Positions 11,301-22,059 of a stretch of DNA of 64,000 bases are shown in pieces. Source of the stretch: Rhinopithecus roxellana. Its lineage: Eukaryota; Chordata; Mammalia; Primates; Cercopithecidae. The notes beneath the pieces are model-generated. The model worked only from the letters and a program-made list of their open reading frames with translations, did not search any database and was not told where the DNA came from. The position numbers and the translations under genes are program-made. Numbering within the stretch: position 1 is the first letter of the stretch; the number at the start of each line of letters is the position of its first letter. Location of the stretch: NCBI RefSeq assembly GCF_007565055.1, contig NC_044565.1, forward strand, positions 43,615,211 to 43,679,210, in the 5' to 3' direction.

Positions 11301-11607
11301 TAGTATATAAATTTAATATCTAAATGTATTTCACAATATTTCTATGTGAAGTAATACTTTAGTTAGCATTATTTGTTTCATTGCCTTATGTGAAACTGTG
11401 AGAGCAGAAGTTGAGTTTTAATTGTTTCTTTAGTTGAAATAAGTAGCCATGATAATAATGTTCTTTCAAAAGAACTAACATACAAATAAATATACGTAAA
11501 ATAATATAGGAAGGGAAGGAAAGAAGAAAGACTGGAAAATGTTTGATTTTTTTTTCCCATTTGTATGAGAACATGTTACAGTGTGGACAGTGCTCTTCTA
11601 AATAGAC
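8359..11607. other. 3.2-kb repeat-poor interval
   Basis: No Alu, L1, LTR or DNA element is recognisable, which is unusual beside such repeat-dense flanks. A minus-strand open frame of 111 codons at 9508-9843 has no family resemblance and includes the translated CA-rich tract at 9553-9590. I regard it as chance. The block at 10080-10660 is listed separately. Confidence 0.5.
10080..10660. promoter_or_regulatory. Candidate conserved non-coding/enhancer-like block
   Basis: This repeat-free segment has many homeobox- and POU-type words close together: a perfect octamer ATGCAAAT at 10441-10448, then AATATGCACATAATGATTGAT, plus GCAATAATGCAAATTTAATA and ATTAGTTTAA upstream. Composition and motif density resemble deeply conserved developmental enhancers, but conservation cannot be shown from one sequence. 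No core promoter or open frame is visible. Confidence 0.35.
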
Positions 11608-12101
11608 TGTATGATGGTTAATTCTGTGTCAACTTGACTGGGCCATGCAGTGTCCAGATTAAATATTATTTCAGGTTTTGTCTGCGAGGGTGTTTCCATA
11701 TCAGATTAACACTTTAATCAGTGAACTCAGCAAAGCAGATTGTCCTCCTCAACATGGGTGGGCACCATCCAACCTATTGAAGTCCTGAGTTGAATAATAA
11801 AATGGAGGACAGGAGGACTTGAACTCCTTCTCTTCTTGCCTGCTTGCTTGAGCTCAGACATGAGTCTTCTCTTGCCCTTGACTGGGATTTATATTATCTA
11901 TTCCCCTGGGTCTCGGGCCTTGAGACTCAGACTGGAATTACACCACAGGATCTCCTGGGGCATCATCCTGCAGATAGCAGATCATGGGACTTAGATTCCA
12001 TAATTATATGAGCCGATTCATCATAATAAATCTATCTCTATAATCTATGTACTATATCTAAACTATTAGTTCCATTTCTCTGGAGAACCTTGACTAATAC
12101 A
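11608..12101 (+). mobile_element. Ancient LTR-like interspersed repeat, complete ends
   Basis: The element begins TGTATGATGGTTAATT and CTGTGTCAACTTGACTGGGCC, contains GTGTTTCCATATCAGATTAAC, GGGTGGGCACCATCCAACC and TGGGACTTAGATTCC, and ends TCTCTGGAGAACCTTGACTAATACA. I know this as a widespread old mammalian repeat with TG...CA ends, but I cannot give its family name safely. No 5-bp target duplication is evident. Confidence 0.72.
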
Positions 12102-13489
12102 ATAATGTTTATGAAAGTATAAGATATCTAAATACTGTGAGATTTCTATTTTGAGAACAATTAGTATTTTAAATATTAAAAAAGGTACAATCTCAACATC
12201 TCATTGTCAGTTGTGAGGGATGCAATGGGCATCTTTACTAATTAATGAAACTGCATGTCAAAAAATTTATCAATACCCAATAAAAGGCTGTTTCTTGATA
12301 TTTCAAATTAATTATTCTGATCTTTTCCAAGAGATGTTAAAGAACACATAAGAACTAAGTGTTCTACCTAATTTCAAGCAAGTGTAAACAGAAAAATATA
12401 CCATCAACTTCAATAGTTAACGATGGGCAAAATAAAATGTAATATTATTGTTAACTGATACACTTTTTGCTGAAATGTGCATTTACTTTCACATAATTCT
12501 ATTCTTTCTTAATCAAAGTAACGTTTTGTATGGATGGGTAAATGTCATATAATTTTTATAACACTATATACTTTTTGTGGCAAAAGACATATAAACCAAA
12601 GAAAATGTGCTCTGTGGAGCCATGTGTCCTCATTTTTTAATCTGAATATGTGAACAACCTGTATATACCTTTCATACAAAATATACATCAGGTATGGAAA
12701 GTAATGTGTCTGTTTTATTATAGAAAAAAGTGGCTGATAGCTGGAGATGATATAGGAATAATAATATCATTGAAGAAAAAAATGAAAGTGAAGCCCTTTA
12801 CAAAACAAGAATTGACTTTGAGAGGGATCAATACATGTTTGCATATAAAAATTACACCAACTTCGGAAAATACAATGAAAGTGCTGAAATCTGGAAATCG
12901 CTAATGGAAAATGAACACTTGAGAATAAAAGGCACAAAATGGAGACTTAAATAAAGTGGTGCAAAGTTGTTTCTGAAAATATTCGTTATGATTCAATAAA
13001 ACTAAGATAATTGGCTCTAAGCGTATATACATTCTGTTTGGACCTAGATTGCTTCCTCCTCTGCTCTTCCTTTATCTACTCTTGGCTTTTCTTCCAGATC
13101 CCTCTTCAAGTGTAGGTTCAGGCTTCACTATTGTCTGTTTCTCAGTTTGAATTGCCTATGTTGCTCATACTCTGGAATTTCTCTAATATTATGTCTCATT
13201 ATTGCATCTCTGAATGAGGAATTGTTACTAGTGAGTAAAGTTAGCCTAAACAGGGAGCATTTTCCAAAAGAAAAGGAAATCAAGTTCTTCAGAGAAACAG
13301 ACTTTCATAGAGGCCTTTTCCAGTTACTAGATGGGGGTAACCTAAAAGAAGTATAATGAAAGCCATGAAAGTTAGTAGTAAAAAGCAATATTCAGAGAAA
13401 GCAAGAATAAGCTGTTACTTCAATCAGCATCAACCTGATAATGCATTAAGTGGTATCCTGTTTTCTAGAAAGTACAATTTCAATTACAA
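12102..13489. other. No gene; unassigned sequence
   Basis: AT-rich sequence. The open frame at 12650-12904 (plus, 84 codons) is rich in Lys and Ile as expected from A-rich DNA and resembles nothing I know. The C/T-rich stretch at 13040-13150 could be part of a diverged L2 that continues into the next entry. Confidence 0.4.
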
Positions 13490-13705
13490 AAATTACAATG
13501 GATTCCCGCCTTTTAAGTCTCCTATCACCTCGTACTTTTATTATGAACTTATTGTATTCCACTTTGTATAATTGCTTCCAGTACCCAATTTTCTTCCACT
13601 GGGACATAAGTTCCTTGAAGATTTCCAAGACTGTGTCTTGCCCATGGTCCTCTCCAAAGTATTTAGTTCAGCATGTCAGTAAATATTTGTTAAAATAAAA
13701 TTAAT
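13490..13705 (+). repeat. L2 3' end, sense
   Basis: CATAAGTTCCTTGAAGATTTCC, GACTGTGTCTTGCCC and TCAGTAAATATTTGTTAAA follow the order of the L2 LINE 3' end (GAGCTCCTTGAGGGCAG, ACTGTGTCTT, CAATAAATATTTGTTGAA). The left limit is approximate. Confidence 0.6.
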
Positions 13706-13714
13706 ATATATTAT

Positions 13715-13800
13715 TGATAAACATTTATTGAACATTATTATGTTATAGAGAAGGCAGCGTGTGCTGGGGTCTGGAGAAAGAAAAAGAATAAATTTTAAAT
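13715..13800 (-). repeat. L2/MIR 3'-end fragment, antisense
   Basis: AAACATTTATTGAACATTAT followed by GTGTGCTGGGGTCTGGAG resembles the antisense start of an L2 3' end. It is short and diverged. Confidence 0.45.
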
Positions 13801-13860
13801 GGTTTAAAGTGTAGTTGAATTAGTAAGTATACATTAAAGAATGAAAGATAAACAATAAGT

Positions 13861-14168
13861 CCAGGCACGGTGACTCACGCCTTTAATCCCAGCACTTTGG
13901 AAGGCCAAGTGAGTGGATCACAAGGACAGGAGTTTGAAATCAGCCTGGCCAATATGGTGAAACCCTGTCTCTACTGAAAATACAAAAATTATCTGGGTGT
14001 GGTGGCGGGTGCCTGTAGTCCCAGCTACTTGGGAGGCTGAGGCAGGAGAATCACTTGAACCCAGGAGGTGGAGGTTGCAGTGAGCCGAGATCGTGCCATT
14101 GCACTCCAGCCCGGGAGACAGAGCAAGACTCCACCTCAAAAAAAAAAAAAAAAATAATAATAATAATA
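13861..14168 (+). mobile_element. AluS-like, sense, with (TAA)n tail
   Basis: A sense Alu runs from CCAGGCACGGTGACTCACG to CAAGACTCCACCTC with both arms complete. The A-run at 14138-14154 continues as a short TAA repeat. The first few bases of the consensus (GGCC) are missing. No clear flanking duplication is seen. Confidence 0.93.
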
Positions 14169-15160
14169 GCTGATAGCATCTTCTAAATGCCAGGAGAGAT
14201 TGTTAAGAGCTGCAGAAGTTACCAAGAGTGAGTTGACCCTCAGAGTTGGAAGGGTAAAGAAAGTATGGCTTTCTTACATGCCTCTGCTATTGCTTCTAAA
14301 GAGAAAACTTCAACCCCTACACATTGCTGTGCAGATCTTTGAGTGGTATTCAAAACCACTGGGTCTGTTTACTTCCTGGCTTTCTAAATAGCAATGCTTA
14401 GTTCAAGGACAGACAGATTTATTTATATAATTACCATGTAAATAATGCACTTACACTATTCAAAATATGTAAAGTAGAATACAATTATAACAAGTGTCCT
14501 AATCCTTTACAGTAAATAATTGTTACACTAAGAAAAGCTATGATTTGTGTCCTTAGTGTCAGAGAAGCAGTGCCATTTTCTTATTTTGTTCTGTTTGTTT
14601 TTCTGAAGGAAGGAAGGAAAAAAAAAGAAAGAAAGAAAAGTGGGATTATTGAAAAAATGTCTTTCAAGAGCATGAGGATTGGTTAGTATTTTTCTTATGA
14701 ACCCCAGAGTACAGCCCCTGAATTCAAAATGGAGTATCCTAGGTCCCCAAAGCAATTAAGAAGTATTTGATACTTTATGTCTTTGTAATTAAAAGATTTC
14801 ATAGCATGTGTTCATTTCTATTGCTTCTGAGTTGGTCTACGGTACTTCTCAGAATGCGAATCCAGAAGCCACCTTTACTTATGCTATGTTGAAGAACAAG
14901 CCTGGTCTGCCGACCTCAGATGTTTCAGTATTATCACAAAAGAACAACCTGCCCGGAAGAAAGAACTAGAATCTGGGAATCCTACTGAGGAAAGAGCAGA
15001 TATATTGTTTTAAACTGTGATCAGGTAAGGAAGGAGCTTGGTAAAATAGGATGTGGTATCTGGAGAGCAGAATAACCAGTAGCAGTAATCCAGAAGTGTT
15101 AGAGTTTTAGCAAGAACAAACTACACATAATTGAATGCAGAGCTGGATTACTAACAACTA
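14169..15160. other. No gene; unassigned sequence
   Basis: It holds a GGAA/GAAA-rich purine tract at about 14608-14640. The frame at 14200-14391 has no recognisable relative. Confidence 0.45.
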
Positions 15161-15495
15161 AATTTTAGAAATTTTTTTTTTTTTTTTTTTTTTTTTGAGA
15201 CGGAGTCTCGCTCTGTCGCCCAGGCTGGAGTGCAGTGGCCGGATCTCAGCTCACTGCAAGCTCCGCCTCCCGGGTTTACGCCATTCTCTCGCCTCAGCCT
15301 CCCGAGTAGCTGGGACTACAGGCGCCCGCCATCTCGCCCGGCTAATTTTTTGTATTTTTTTAGTAGAGACGGGGTTTCACCATGTTAGCCAGGATGGTCT
15401 CGATCTCCTGACCTCGTGATCCGCCCGTCTCGGCCTCCCAAAGTGCTGGGATTACAGGCTTGAGCCACCGCGCCCGGCCAATTTTAGAAATTTTT
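15161..15495 (-). mobile_element. Young AluY with 16-bp target duplications, antisense
   Basis: Perfect direct repeats AATTTTAGAAATTTTT lie at 15161-15176 and 15480-15495. Between them a poly-T tail and a well preserved antisense Alu end at CGCGCCCGGCC. GGCTTGAGCC, the extra T in TATTTTTTTAGTAGAG and CATCTCG place it with the monkey AluY group. It is a textbook recent insertion. Confidence 0.96.
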
Positions 15496-15504
15496 ATTGA
15501 GAGT

Positions 15505-15620
15505 TTAATATTCATTAATTCAATCATTTATTTATCCAATCGATATTTAATGACTTCTCTGTAGGTATAAGGATAAGGAAGAGGTACAATAAAAGTACAT
15601 CATAGTCTACTATAGAAATT
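15505..15620 (-). repeat. Probable L2 3'-end fragment, antisense
   Basis: TCATTAATTCAATCATTTATTTATCC followed by TATTTAATGACTTCTCTGTAGG and AAGAGGTACAATAAAAG resembles the antisense L2 end (TCATTCATTCAACAAATATT). It is diverged and the limits are approximate. Confidence 0.45.
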
Positions 15621-15631
15621 AATAAATACAA

Positions 15632-15757
15632 CAGGCAGAGGTTGCAGTGAGCGAGATCCTGCCACTGCACTCCAGCCTGGACAAGAGAGGACACAGCGAC
15701 ACTCTATCTCAAAAAAACAAAAATAAAAAACCAAAACAAAACAAAAAAACAAAAGCA
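15632..15757 (+). mobile_element. Alu right-arm end fragment, sense
   Basis: Only the last part of an Alu is present, from GGCAGAGGTTGCAGTGAG through CTGCACTCCAGCCTGG to a long A-rich tail with C interruptions (to 15757). The left arm and most of the right arm are absent, so it is a strongly 5'-truncated insertion or a remnant. Confidence 0.85.
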
Positions 15758-16172
15758 AAGAGTAAAAGTAAATTATTTAATTTTGCATACACTAATGTGG
15801 AATTCTCTATTGCTTAAGCATTGTGTGGCTTAATTGGGTTTTTATAAGGCAAATGAAACGTGAATACATTATGAGTCATTTAGTGCTCTTAAACTTACCA
15901 TTTGATTGGCTAGGTAAAATGCTGGAAAAATCAGCCTGTAAGTTTCAAGAGAAATTATGTTGACAAATAAATGACTGATCTGGTTGAAAAAATATAATTG
16001 CAGAAATAAATATAAATTGTGAGTAAGCTGGACAGTTAAAGATTTAACTTGGTCCCGTTGCTTGGCCTCAATCTAGCTTTTTGGGTAGATTTACTGTTTC
16101 TTACATCAAGAAGGTCTTGGAATGAGAACTTAATAAATATTTAATGAGGTAATAATGATTGGCAACACTAAT
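15758..16172. other. No gene or recognised repeat
   Basis: AT-rich sequence between the Alu fragment and the start of the L1 complex. Nothing supportable is seen. Confidence 0.5.
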
Positions 16173-17010
16173 AAAGATGATGGGAGTTACATAAGCAAGT
16201 TGGTGGAATAGGAGCTTTCTACCATCGCTTCCTTCTCCTGCACAGATGCAGCAATTTTGAGAATGACCCATCTAAAAATGCATCTTTGTAGGAGTCTTGG
16301 AGTCCAGAAAAGTCTCAGCACACATTGGAGCAAAATATCAAAAAGTTTATGCATTCAAGAGTTAATAAAACCATTTCACTTTATCTGTTACCCTTCCTCC
16401 AAGGCAGCACAGCTTAGTGTCAAGAGAGTCCCTTTTAGTCTGCAGTTTCTCTAATGGGAGAAAGTAAGAGCATAGTGAGGGAGCACCTTGTTCCTCCAGC
16501 CATGCAGGATGTTTCCTAAAAGGTATACTTTTTTTATTACTTCACCCAGATTACTAAGGTAATCAGCACAGTTGAAAGATTGGGAGAGAATGAGAGCAGA
16601 GAAGAGAGGTCACAGACCCTACTGACCACTTTGTGAACTCTGCCAGGAAGCTGGCCCATGAATTTTACCTCTGGACCAACAAGGGACACCCCAAAAACTC
16701 CATGTGTCTCACTCCTCTTCTCCCAGGCCAGCATCCAGAGCACATACCTAAGGATAAGAAAAGCAAGCATCTCACACAGATGATTTGACCCTACTGAATT
16801 GTAAGAAGGCCTAAAAACTTGAGTATTTCAGAGCACTGCCCTAGAGAAAACAAATGGGAAGCTCTCAGCATCCAGCCTGGATTTTTGGGATTGGAAGAAG
16901 GCATAGTCTTAAGAATTCCCCCACATCCCACCAAGAGGAAGCAATAGATATAGAATAGCACAAACAGAAAAGATCTGAGACAGTTTAAGAATCTTTAGCT
17001 GGGCTGACTG

Positions 17011-17376
17011 ATGAAGGTGTTTTTTTCTGCCAAAATTAGTCAGAAAAGACTGAAGGAGGTGGTTGTTCCCTCAAATGCAAAGACAGCAATGCAAGACCTC
17101 AAGAAACACAAAAATCAAGGCAATGTGACACCTCCCAAGGAAACTCCAAATATTCTCACATCCAAGTCCAAAGAAATGGAGATCTACCAATTTTCTGATA
17201 AAGAATTCAGAATAATTGTTTTAAGAAACCTAAGCAAGCTACAAAAAGCACCGACAGACAATTCAATGAAATCAGAAAAGCAATATGTGAACAAAACAAG
17301 AAATTCAATTAAAAAATATAAATCATCAAAACAAGCCAAACAAATTCTGGAGATAAGGAATACAATAAATGAATGA
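17011..17376 (+). pseudogene. L1 ORF1 remnant of the outer element
   Basis: A 121-codon open frame remains of an old L1 ORF1 (the RNA-binding, trimer-forming chaperone of the retrotransposon particle). It is rich in Lys, Gln and Asn. The part around QFSDKEFRIIVLRNLSKLQ and the end ILEIRNTINE resemble the N-terminal coiled-coil region of L1M-type ORF1. A stop follows at 17374-17376. ORF1-like sequence continues in other frames to about 17.9 kb (for example the region of CTACAGAAAGTTCTTCAAGC near 17960), so the gene has been broken by stops and shifts. It is too short for the RRM and C-terminal domains of the usual protein of about 330-400 residues. Confidence 0.75.
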
Positions 17377-18329
17377 GAAGTGCAACAGAGAGTATCAACA
17401 GTAGACTTAATCAAGCGGTAGAATCAGTGAATTGAAATACAGACTATTCGAAATTATAAATACAGAGGAGAAAAAGGAAAAATAAAAGAAGAATGAGAAG
17501 GAATAAAGAAAGACTATGGGAGGTATGGGGACACCATGAAGAGAACTAGGTTTTGAATATTGAAATTTTCAGTAGAAAAGGAAAGAAAGAAGCAGAAATG
17601 TTATTTAAAAAAATGGTGACTGAAAATGTCCCAAATCTGGGGGAACACGTGAATACCTAGGTACATGAAGCTCAAAGATTCCCAAATGGCTTCAACTTGA
17701 AGAATACTTTACCAAAACACAATAAAATCAGAAAGTCTAAAATGAAACACAAAGAGAGAATTTTCAAAGAAACAAGAGAGGCTACTTACATACTGGGGAA
17801 ACTACCATAAATCTATCTTTTGTCACAGGTGAGGAGAGAGTGGAATAATATATTCAACATGTTGGAAAAAAATACTTTCACTGGCAAAGATGTCCTTCAG
17901 TGATAACAGACATCACCAGGAGGGAGTTCATCACCGTTAGACATGCCTTACAAGAAATGCTACAGAAAGTTCTTCAAGCTGATTCAAGGGCACTTAGTAG
18001 TAACACAAAAACATATGAAAGTATAAAACTCACAATGGTTAGTATATAGTCAAATTCAGAATATTTTAGTGCTGTAATGGTACTCTGTAAATTCTAACTC
18101 TAGTATAAAGACAAAGGTATTAAAAATAACTGTAGGCTCAATAATTACTTAACAGATACACAATATAAAAATATGCAAATTATAACATCAAAAACATGGA
18201 ATGCAAAGTTTGGGGTAGCAAAAGTATGGAGTTTCAGTACATGATCAAAGACAAGCAGTTATCAATCTAAAATAGACTGTTAGACTCTATAAAATGTTTT
18301 ATTTAAACTTCATGGTCACAAAACAAATA

Positions 18330-21300
18330 AACAAACACCACTCAAACCTATAGTAGATACACAAAAGATAAAGAGAATCCAAGGATTTCACTAAAGAAAA
18401 TTATCAAATCATAAAGGAAGACAGCAAGAGGAAAAGAAAGAAACAAAGAATCTTCAAAACAGCCAGAAAACATTGAACAAAATGGCAATTGTGAATCTCG
18501 ATCTATCAATACTTTCCATCTAAATGGATTATATTTGCCAATCGAAAGACAGAATGGATGAATGGATAAGAAAAACAAAAACAAAAACTCAACTACAAGC
18601 TAAGACTCACTTAAAATCTTAAGAAAGAAATAGCACGTGGTGGCTCACGCCTGACATCCCAGCACTTTGGGAGGCCGAGGTGGGTAGATCATGAGGTCAA
18701 GAAATCGAGACAATCCTGACCAACATGGTGAAACCCTGTCTCTACTAAAAATACAAAAAATTAGCTGGGCGTGGTAGCAGGTGCCTGTAATCCCAGCTAC
18801 TTGGGAGGCTGAGGCAGAAGAATCGCTTGAACCCGGGAGGCAGAGGTTGCAGAGCCGAGATCTGCCACTGCACCTCAGCCTGGCAACAGAGTGAGACTCT
18901 GCTTCGAAAAAAAAGAAAAAGAAAGAAAGAAAGAAGAAATAGACAGCAATACAATAATTGATTACTCCAACACCCCACTTTCAACAATAACTGGATCATA
19001 TAGAAAAAAAATAAGTAACAAAACATTGGACTTGAACTACACTTTAGACCCAAAAGATATATACAAATCATTTCATCCAAACACAGCAGAATACATATTC
19101 TTCTTAGGCACACACAGATCATTCGGCAAAATAGGTCATATCTTAGTCCACAAAGTTTAAGAAGACTGAAATCATATCAAGGATCTCTTCCAAAAATAAA
19201 AATATAAAACTAGAAATCAATAACAGGAAGAAAACTGAAATATTCACAATATATGGAAATTAAACAACATGCTCCTGAAAACTAAAGGGTCAAAAAAGAA
19301 GTAAGAAATTATCTTGAGACAAATGAAAGTTGAAACTCAAAATAACAAAACAGCAAAAGCAGTACTAAGGGAGGTTTATAAGGTTAAATGCCTACATGAA
19401 GAACAAAGAAAAATATCAAATAAAAACTTTAGTTTACACCACAAGGAACTTGATAAAGAAGAACAAACAAACTAAGCCCAAAGTTAGTAGAATAAAGGAA
19501 ATAATAAAGATCAGAGCAGAAATAAATCACATAGAGACTAGAAAAATGATAGAAAAGATTAATTAAACAAAGAGTAAATTTTTTAAAAAGAGAAACAACA
19601 CGACAAACCTTAGCTGGACTAAGTAAAAAAGAGAAGGTTAATAAAATATAAAGTCAGAAATGAAAGAGGAGACATTACAGCTGATTCCACAGAAATTCAG
19701 AGTCGCAAGAAACTCCTTTGAATGTTTGTATGGCAATAAAATTGGATAACCTAGAATAAATTGATAAATTCCTTTAAACAGATAATCAATAAGACTGAAT
19801 TATATATTTAAAAAGGTGAAATCTGAACAGATGAAAAACGAGTAAGGATTTTGAATAGGTAATCAAAAATCTCCAGAAAAATGAGAGTTCAGAACTTGAT
19901 GGCTTCCCTGGTAAGTTCCATCAGACATCTGAAGAGAAATTTCAGTCTTCCTCAAACTCTTCCAAAAATTTGAAGAGGAGGGAACACTTCTAGTTTATTT
20001 TACAAGGAAGGTTAGCATTACCTTCAAACCAAAGCCAGACAAAGACACAAGGAAAACAACGCTGTCAAATAGAAAAATCCTAAAATTTGTATGAAAATAC
20101 AAAAGATCATAAATAGCTATAGCAATCTTATAGAGTAAGAAAAACAAAGTAGGCATCACACTTCTTGATTTCAAATTATTTACAAATCCATAGTAATCAA
20201 AGCAGCATGGTACTACCATAAAAACAGACATATAGATCAATGCAACAGAATAGAAAGGTCAGAAACAAACCTATGTACATACATTCAACTAATTTTTGAC
20301 AAAGGCACCAAAAATACACAATAAGTAAAAGATAGTCTCTTCCATAAGTGATGTTGAGAAAACTGAATATACATATACCAAAAAAAAAAAAAGTTGATCC
20401 CTATGTTACACCACACACAAAAATCAACTCAAAATGGATGAAGAACTGAAGCACAAGATCAGAAGCTATAAATCGCTTAGATGAAAATGAGAAATTTTCC
20501 ATGACATTGATCTTGGTGATAATTTTTTGGATATGATACCAAAAGCGCAGGTGACAAAAGCAAAAACAAAGTGGGACTATATTGAACTAATACATTTCTG
20601 CACAGCAAAATAACAAACAACAAAAGGCAAAGGCAAACTATGGAATGAGATAATATGTTTGCAAACTATATACCTGATATGGGGTTAATATTCAGAGAAC
20701 TCATACAACTCAGTAGCAAAAAATCAAATAAACTGATTAAAAATTGGGCAAAGGATCTGAATAGATATTTCTCAAAAGAAGAATACAAATAGCCAACAGG
20801 TATATTAAAAGGGGCTCAACGTCACTAATCACCAGGGAAATTGAAATCAAAACCATAATGAAATCTTGTAGAATGGTTTTAATAAAAAATTTAAAAGATA
20901 ACAGCCAAGGATGTCAATAAAAGGGAATTCTTGTACACTTTTGGTGGGAATGTAAATTGGTACAGCCATTATGAAAAACAATATATGTCCTAAAAAATCA
21001 AAAATAAAACTACTATATGGTCCAGCCATCTTACTACGGGGTATACATACAAAAAAATCACTGTCCTGAAAAGATATCCACATTCCCATGTTCACTGCAG
21101 CATTATTCACCATAGTCAAGATATGGAAACAACTTAATTGTCCCTTGATGGATGAGTGGACATGAATATATAATATATGAATGCATAATATATAATATGT
21201 ATGAATATATAATAAAAAATACTCGGTATATGTATATGTAATAAAAATTATTCAGCCTTAAAAGAGAAGAAAATCCTCTCATTTGCAAAAATATGGATAA

Positions 21301-21360
21301 ACTGGGAGGATTTTATGGTAAGTGAAATAAGCCACACACAGAACGACAAATACTGCGTAT
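18330..21360 (+). pseudogene. L1 ORF2 remnant of the outer element
   Basis: Sequence derived from the L1 endonuclease/reverse transcriptase, broken by stops throughout. The DNA at 18440-18560 matches the ORF2 start region (AAAATGGCAATTGTGAATC and AATGGATGAATGGATAAG). The Alu at 18634-18933 lies within it, and endonuclease sequence of some hundred bases on the far side is missing. From 18950 to 20060 it covers the late endonuclease and early reverse transcriptase (GGAAATTAAACAACATGCTCCTG, CCACAGAAATTCAGAG). At about 20060 it jumps to the C-terminal third (GCATGGTACTACCATAAAAACAG near 20205), so the catalytic ADD region is gone. The frame cannot make an enzyme. Confidence 0.8.
18634..18933 (+). 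mobile_element. AluS-like copy inside the outer L1, sense
   Basis: A sense Alu runs from CACGTGGTGGCTCACGCC to an A-rich tail containing GAAA repeats. Direct repeats AAGAAATAG flank it at 18625-18633 and 18934-18942. The first bases of the consensus are missing. It lies in the endonuclease part of the L1 ORF2 remnant, so it inserted after that L1. Confidence 0.92.
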
Positions 21361-22059
21361 CTCTTATATGTGGTATTTTAAGAAGTTGAACTCATAGAAA
21401 CAAGAATAGAAGGGGTGGTTGCTAGGGTTTTGGGGTGGGCTAGGGGAGAAATGAGAAGATGCTGGTCCATGGGTATAAGCTTTCAGTTGTAAGATGAATA
21501 CATTCCGAAGAACTAATGTACAGCATGGTGACTATAGTTAATAATAATATATTGGGCTTGGGAGTGGAGCAAAATGGCTAAATAGAAGCCTTCACAGATT
21601 GTTCTCCCTGCAGGAACACCAAATTGATTCAAATGTCCACACAAAAATGCACCTTTATAACCACTAAAAACCAGATGAGCAATCACAGTACCAGATTTTA
21701 ACTTCATATCACAGAAAGAAGCACTAAAGAAGATATAAAAGATGGTCTTGAATTGCTGATGCCACCCCTCCCCAATCCCCTGGCAGTGGCTGCGTTGCCC
21801 AGAAAGAGAATCTAGGTGTTTAGGGGAGGGAGCGCACAGTGATTGTGGGATTTTCCATTGGAACTCAGAGTTGTACTGTCACAGTGGAAAGCAACATGGG
21901 GCAGAACTCAGCTGGCACACATAGAGGAGCATTTAGACAAGCCCTAGCCAGAGGGGAATTGCCCATTACATCAGTTAGAACCTGAGTTCTGATAAGCCTT
22001 GCCATATTAGACTAAAGTACTCTGGAGTACCGAAGAAACTTGAAAGGACATGTAGACCA

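Larger units (their letters stand above)
16183..21553 (+). mobile_element. Outer old L1 (L1M-like), first segment, sense
   Basis: The 5' end has the L1 start GTTGGTGGAATAGGAGC. The 5' UTR runs to about 17000, ORF1 remnants lie at 17.0-17.9 kb, the endonuclease region of ORF2 at 18.3-18.6 kb, a reverse transcriptase N-terminal part at 18.95-20.06 kb, the ORF2 C-terminal part at 20.06-21.35 kb, and the 3' UTR to 21553. An Alu interrupts it at 18634-18933 and the reverse transcriptase core is deleted near 20060. The 3' UTR breaks off at AATAATATATT and resumes at 29504 as GTATACTAATTG. A candidate target duplication is AAAGATGATG (16173-16182) against AAAGATGACG (29752-29761), 9 of 10 matching. 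Confidence 0.85.
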
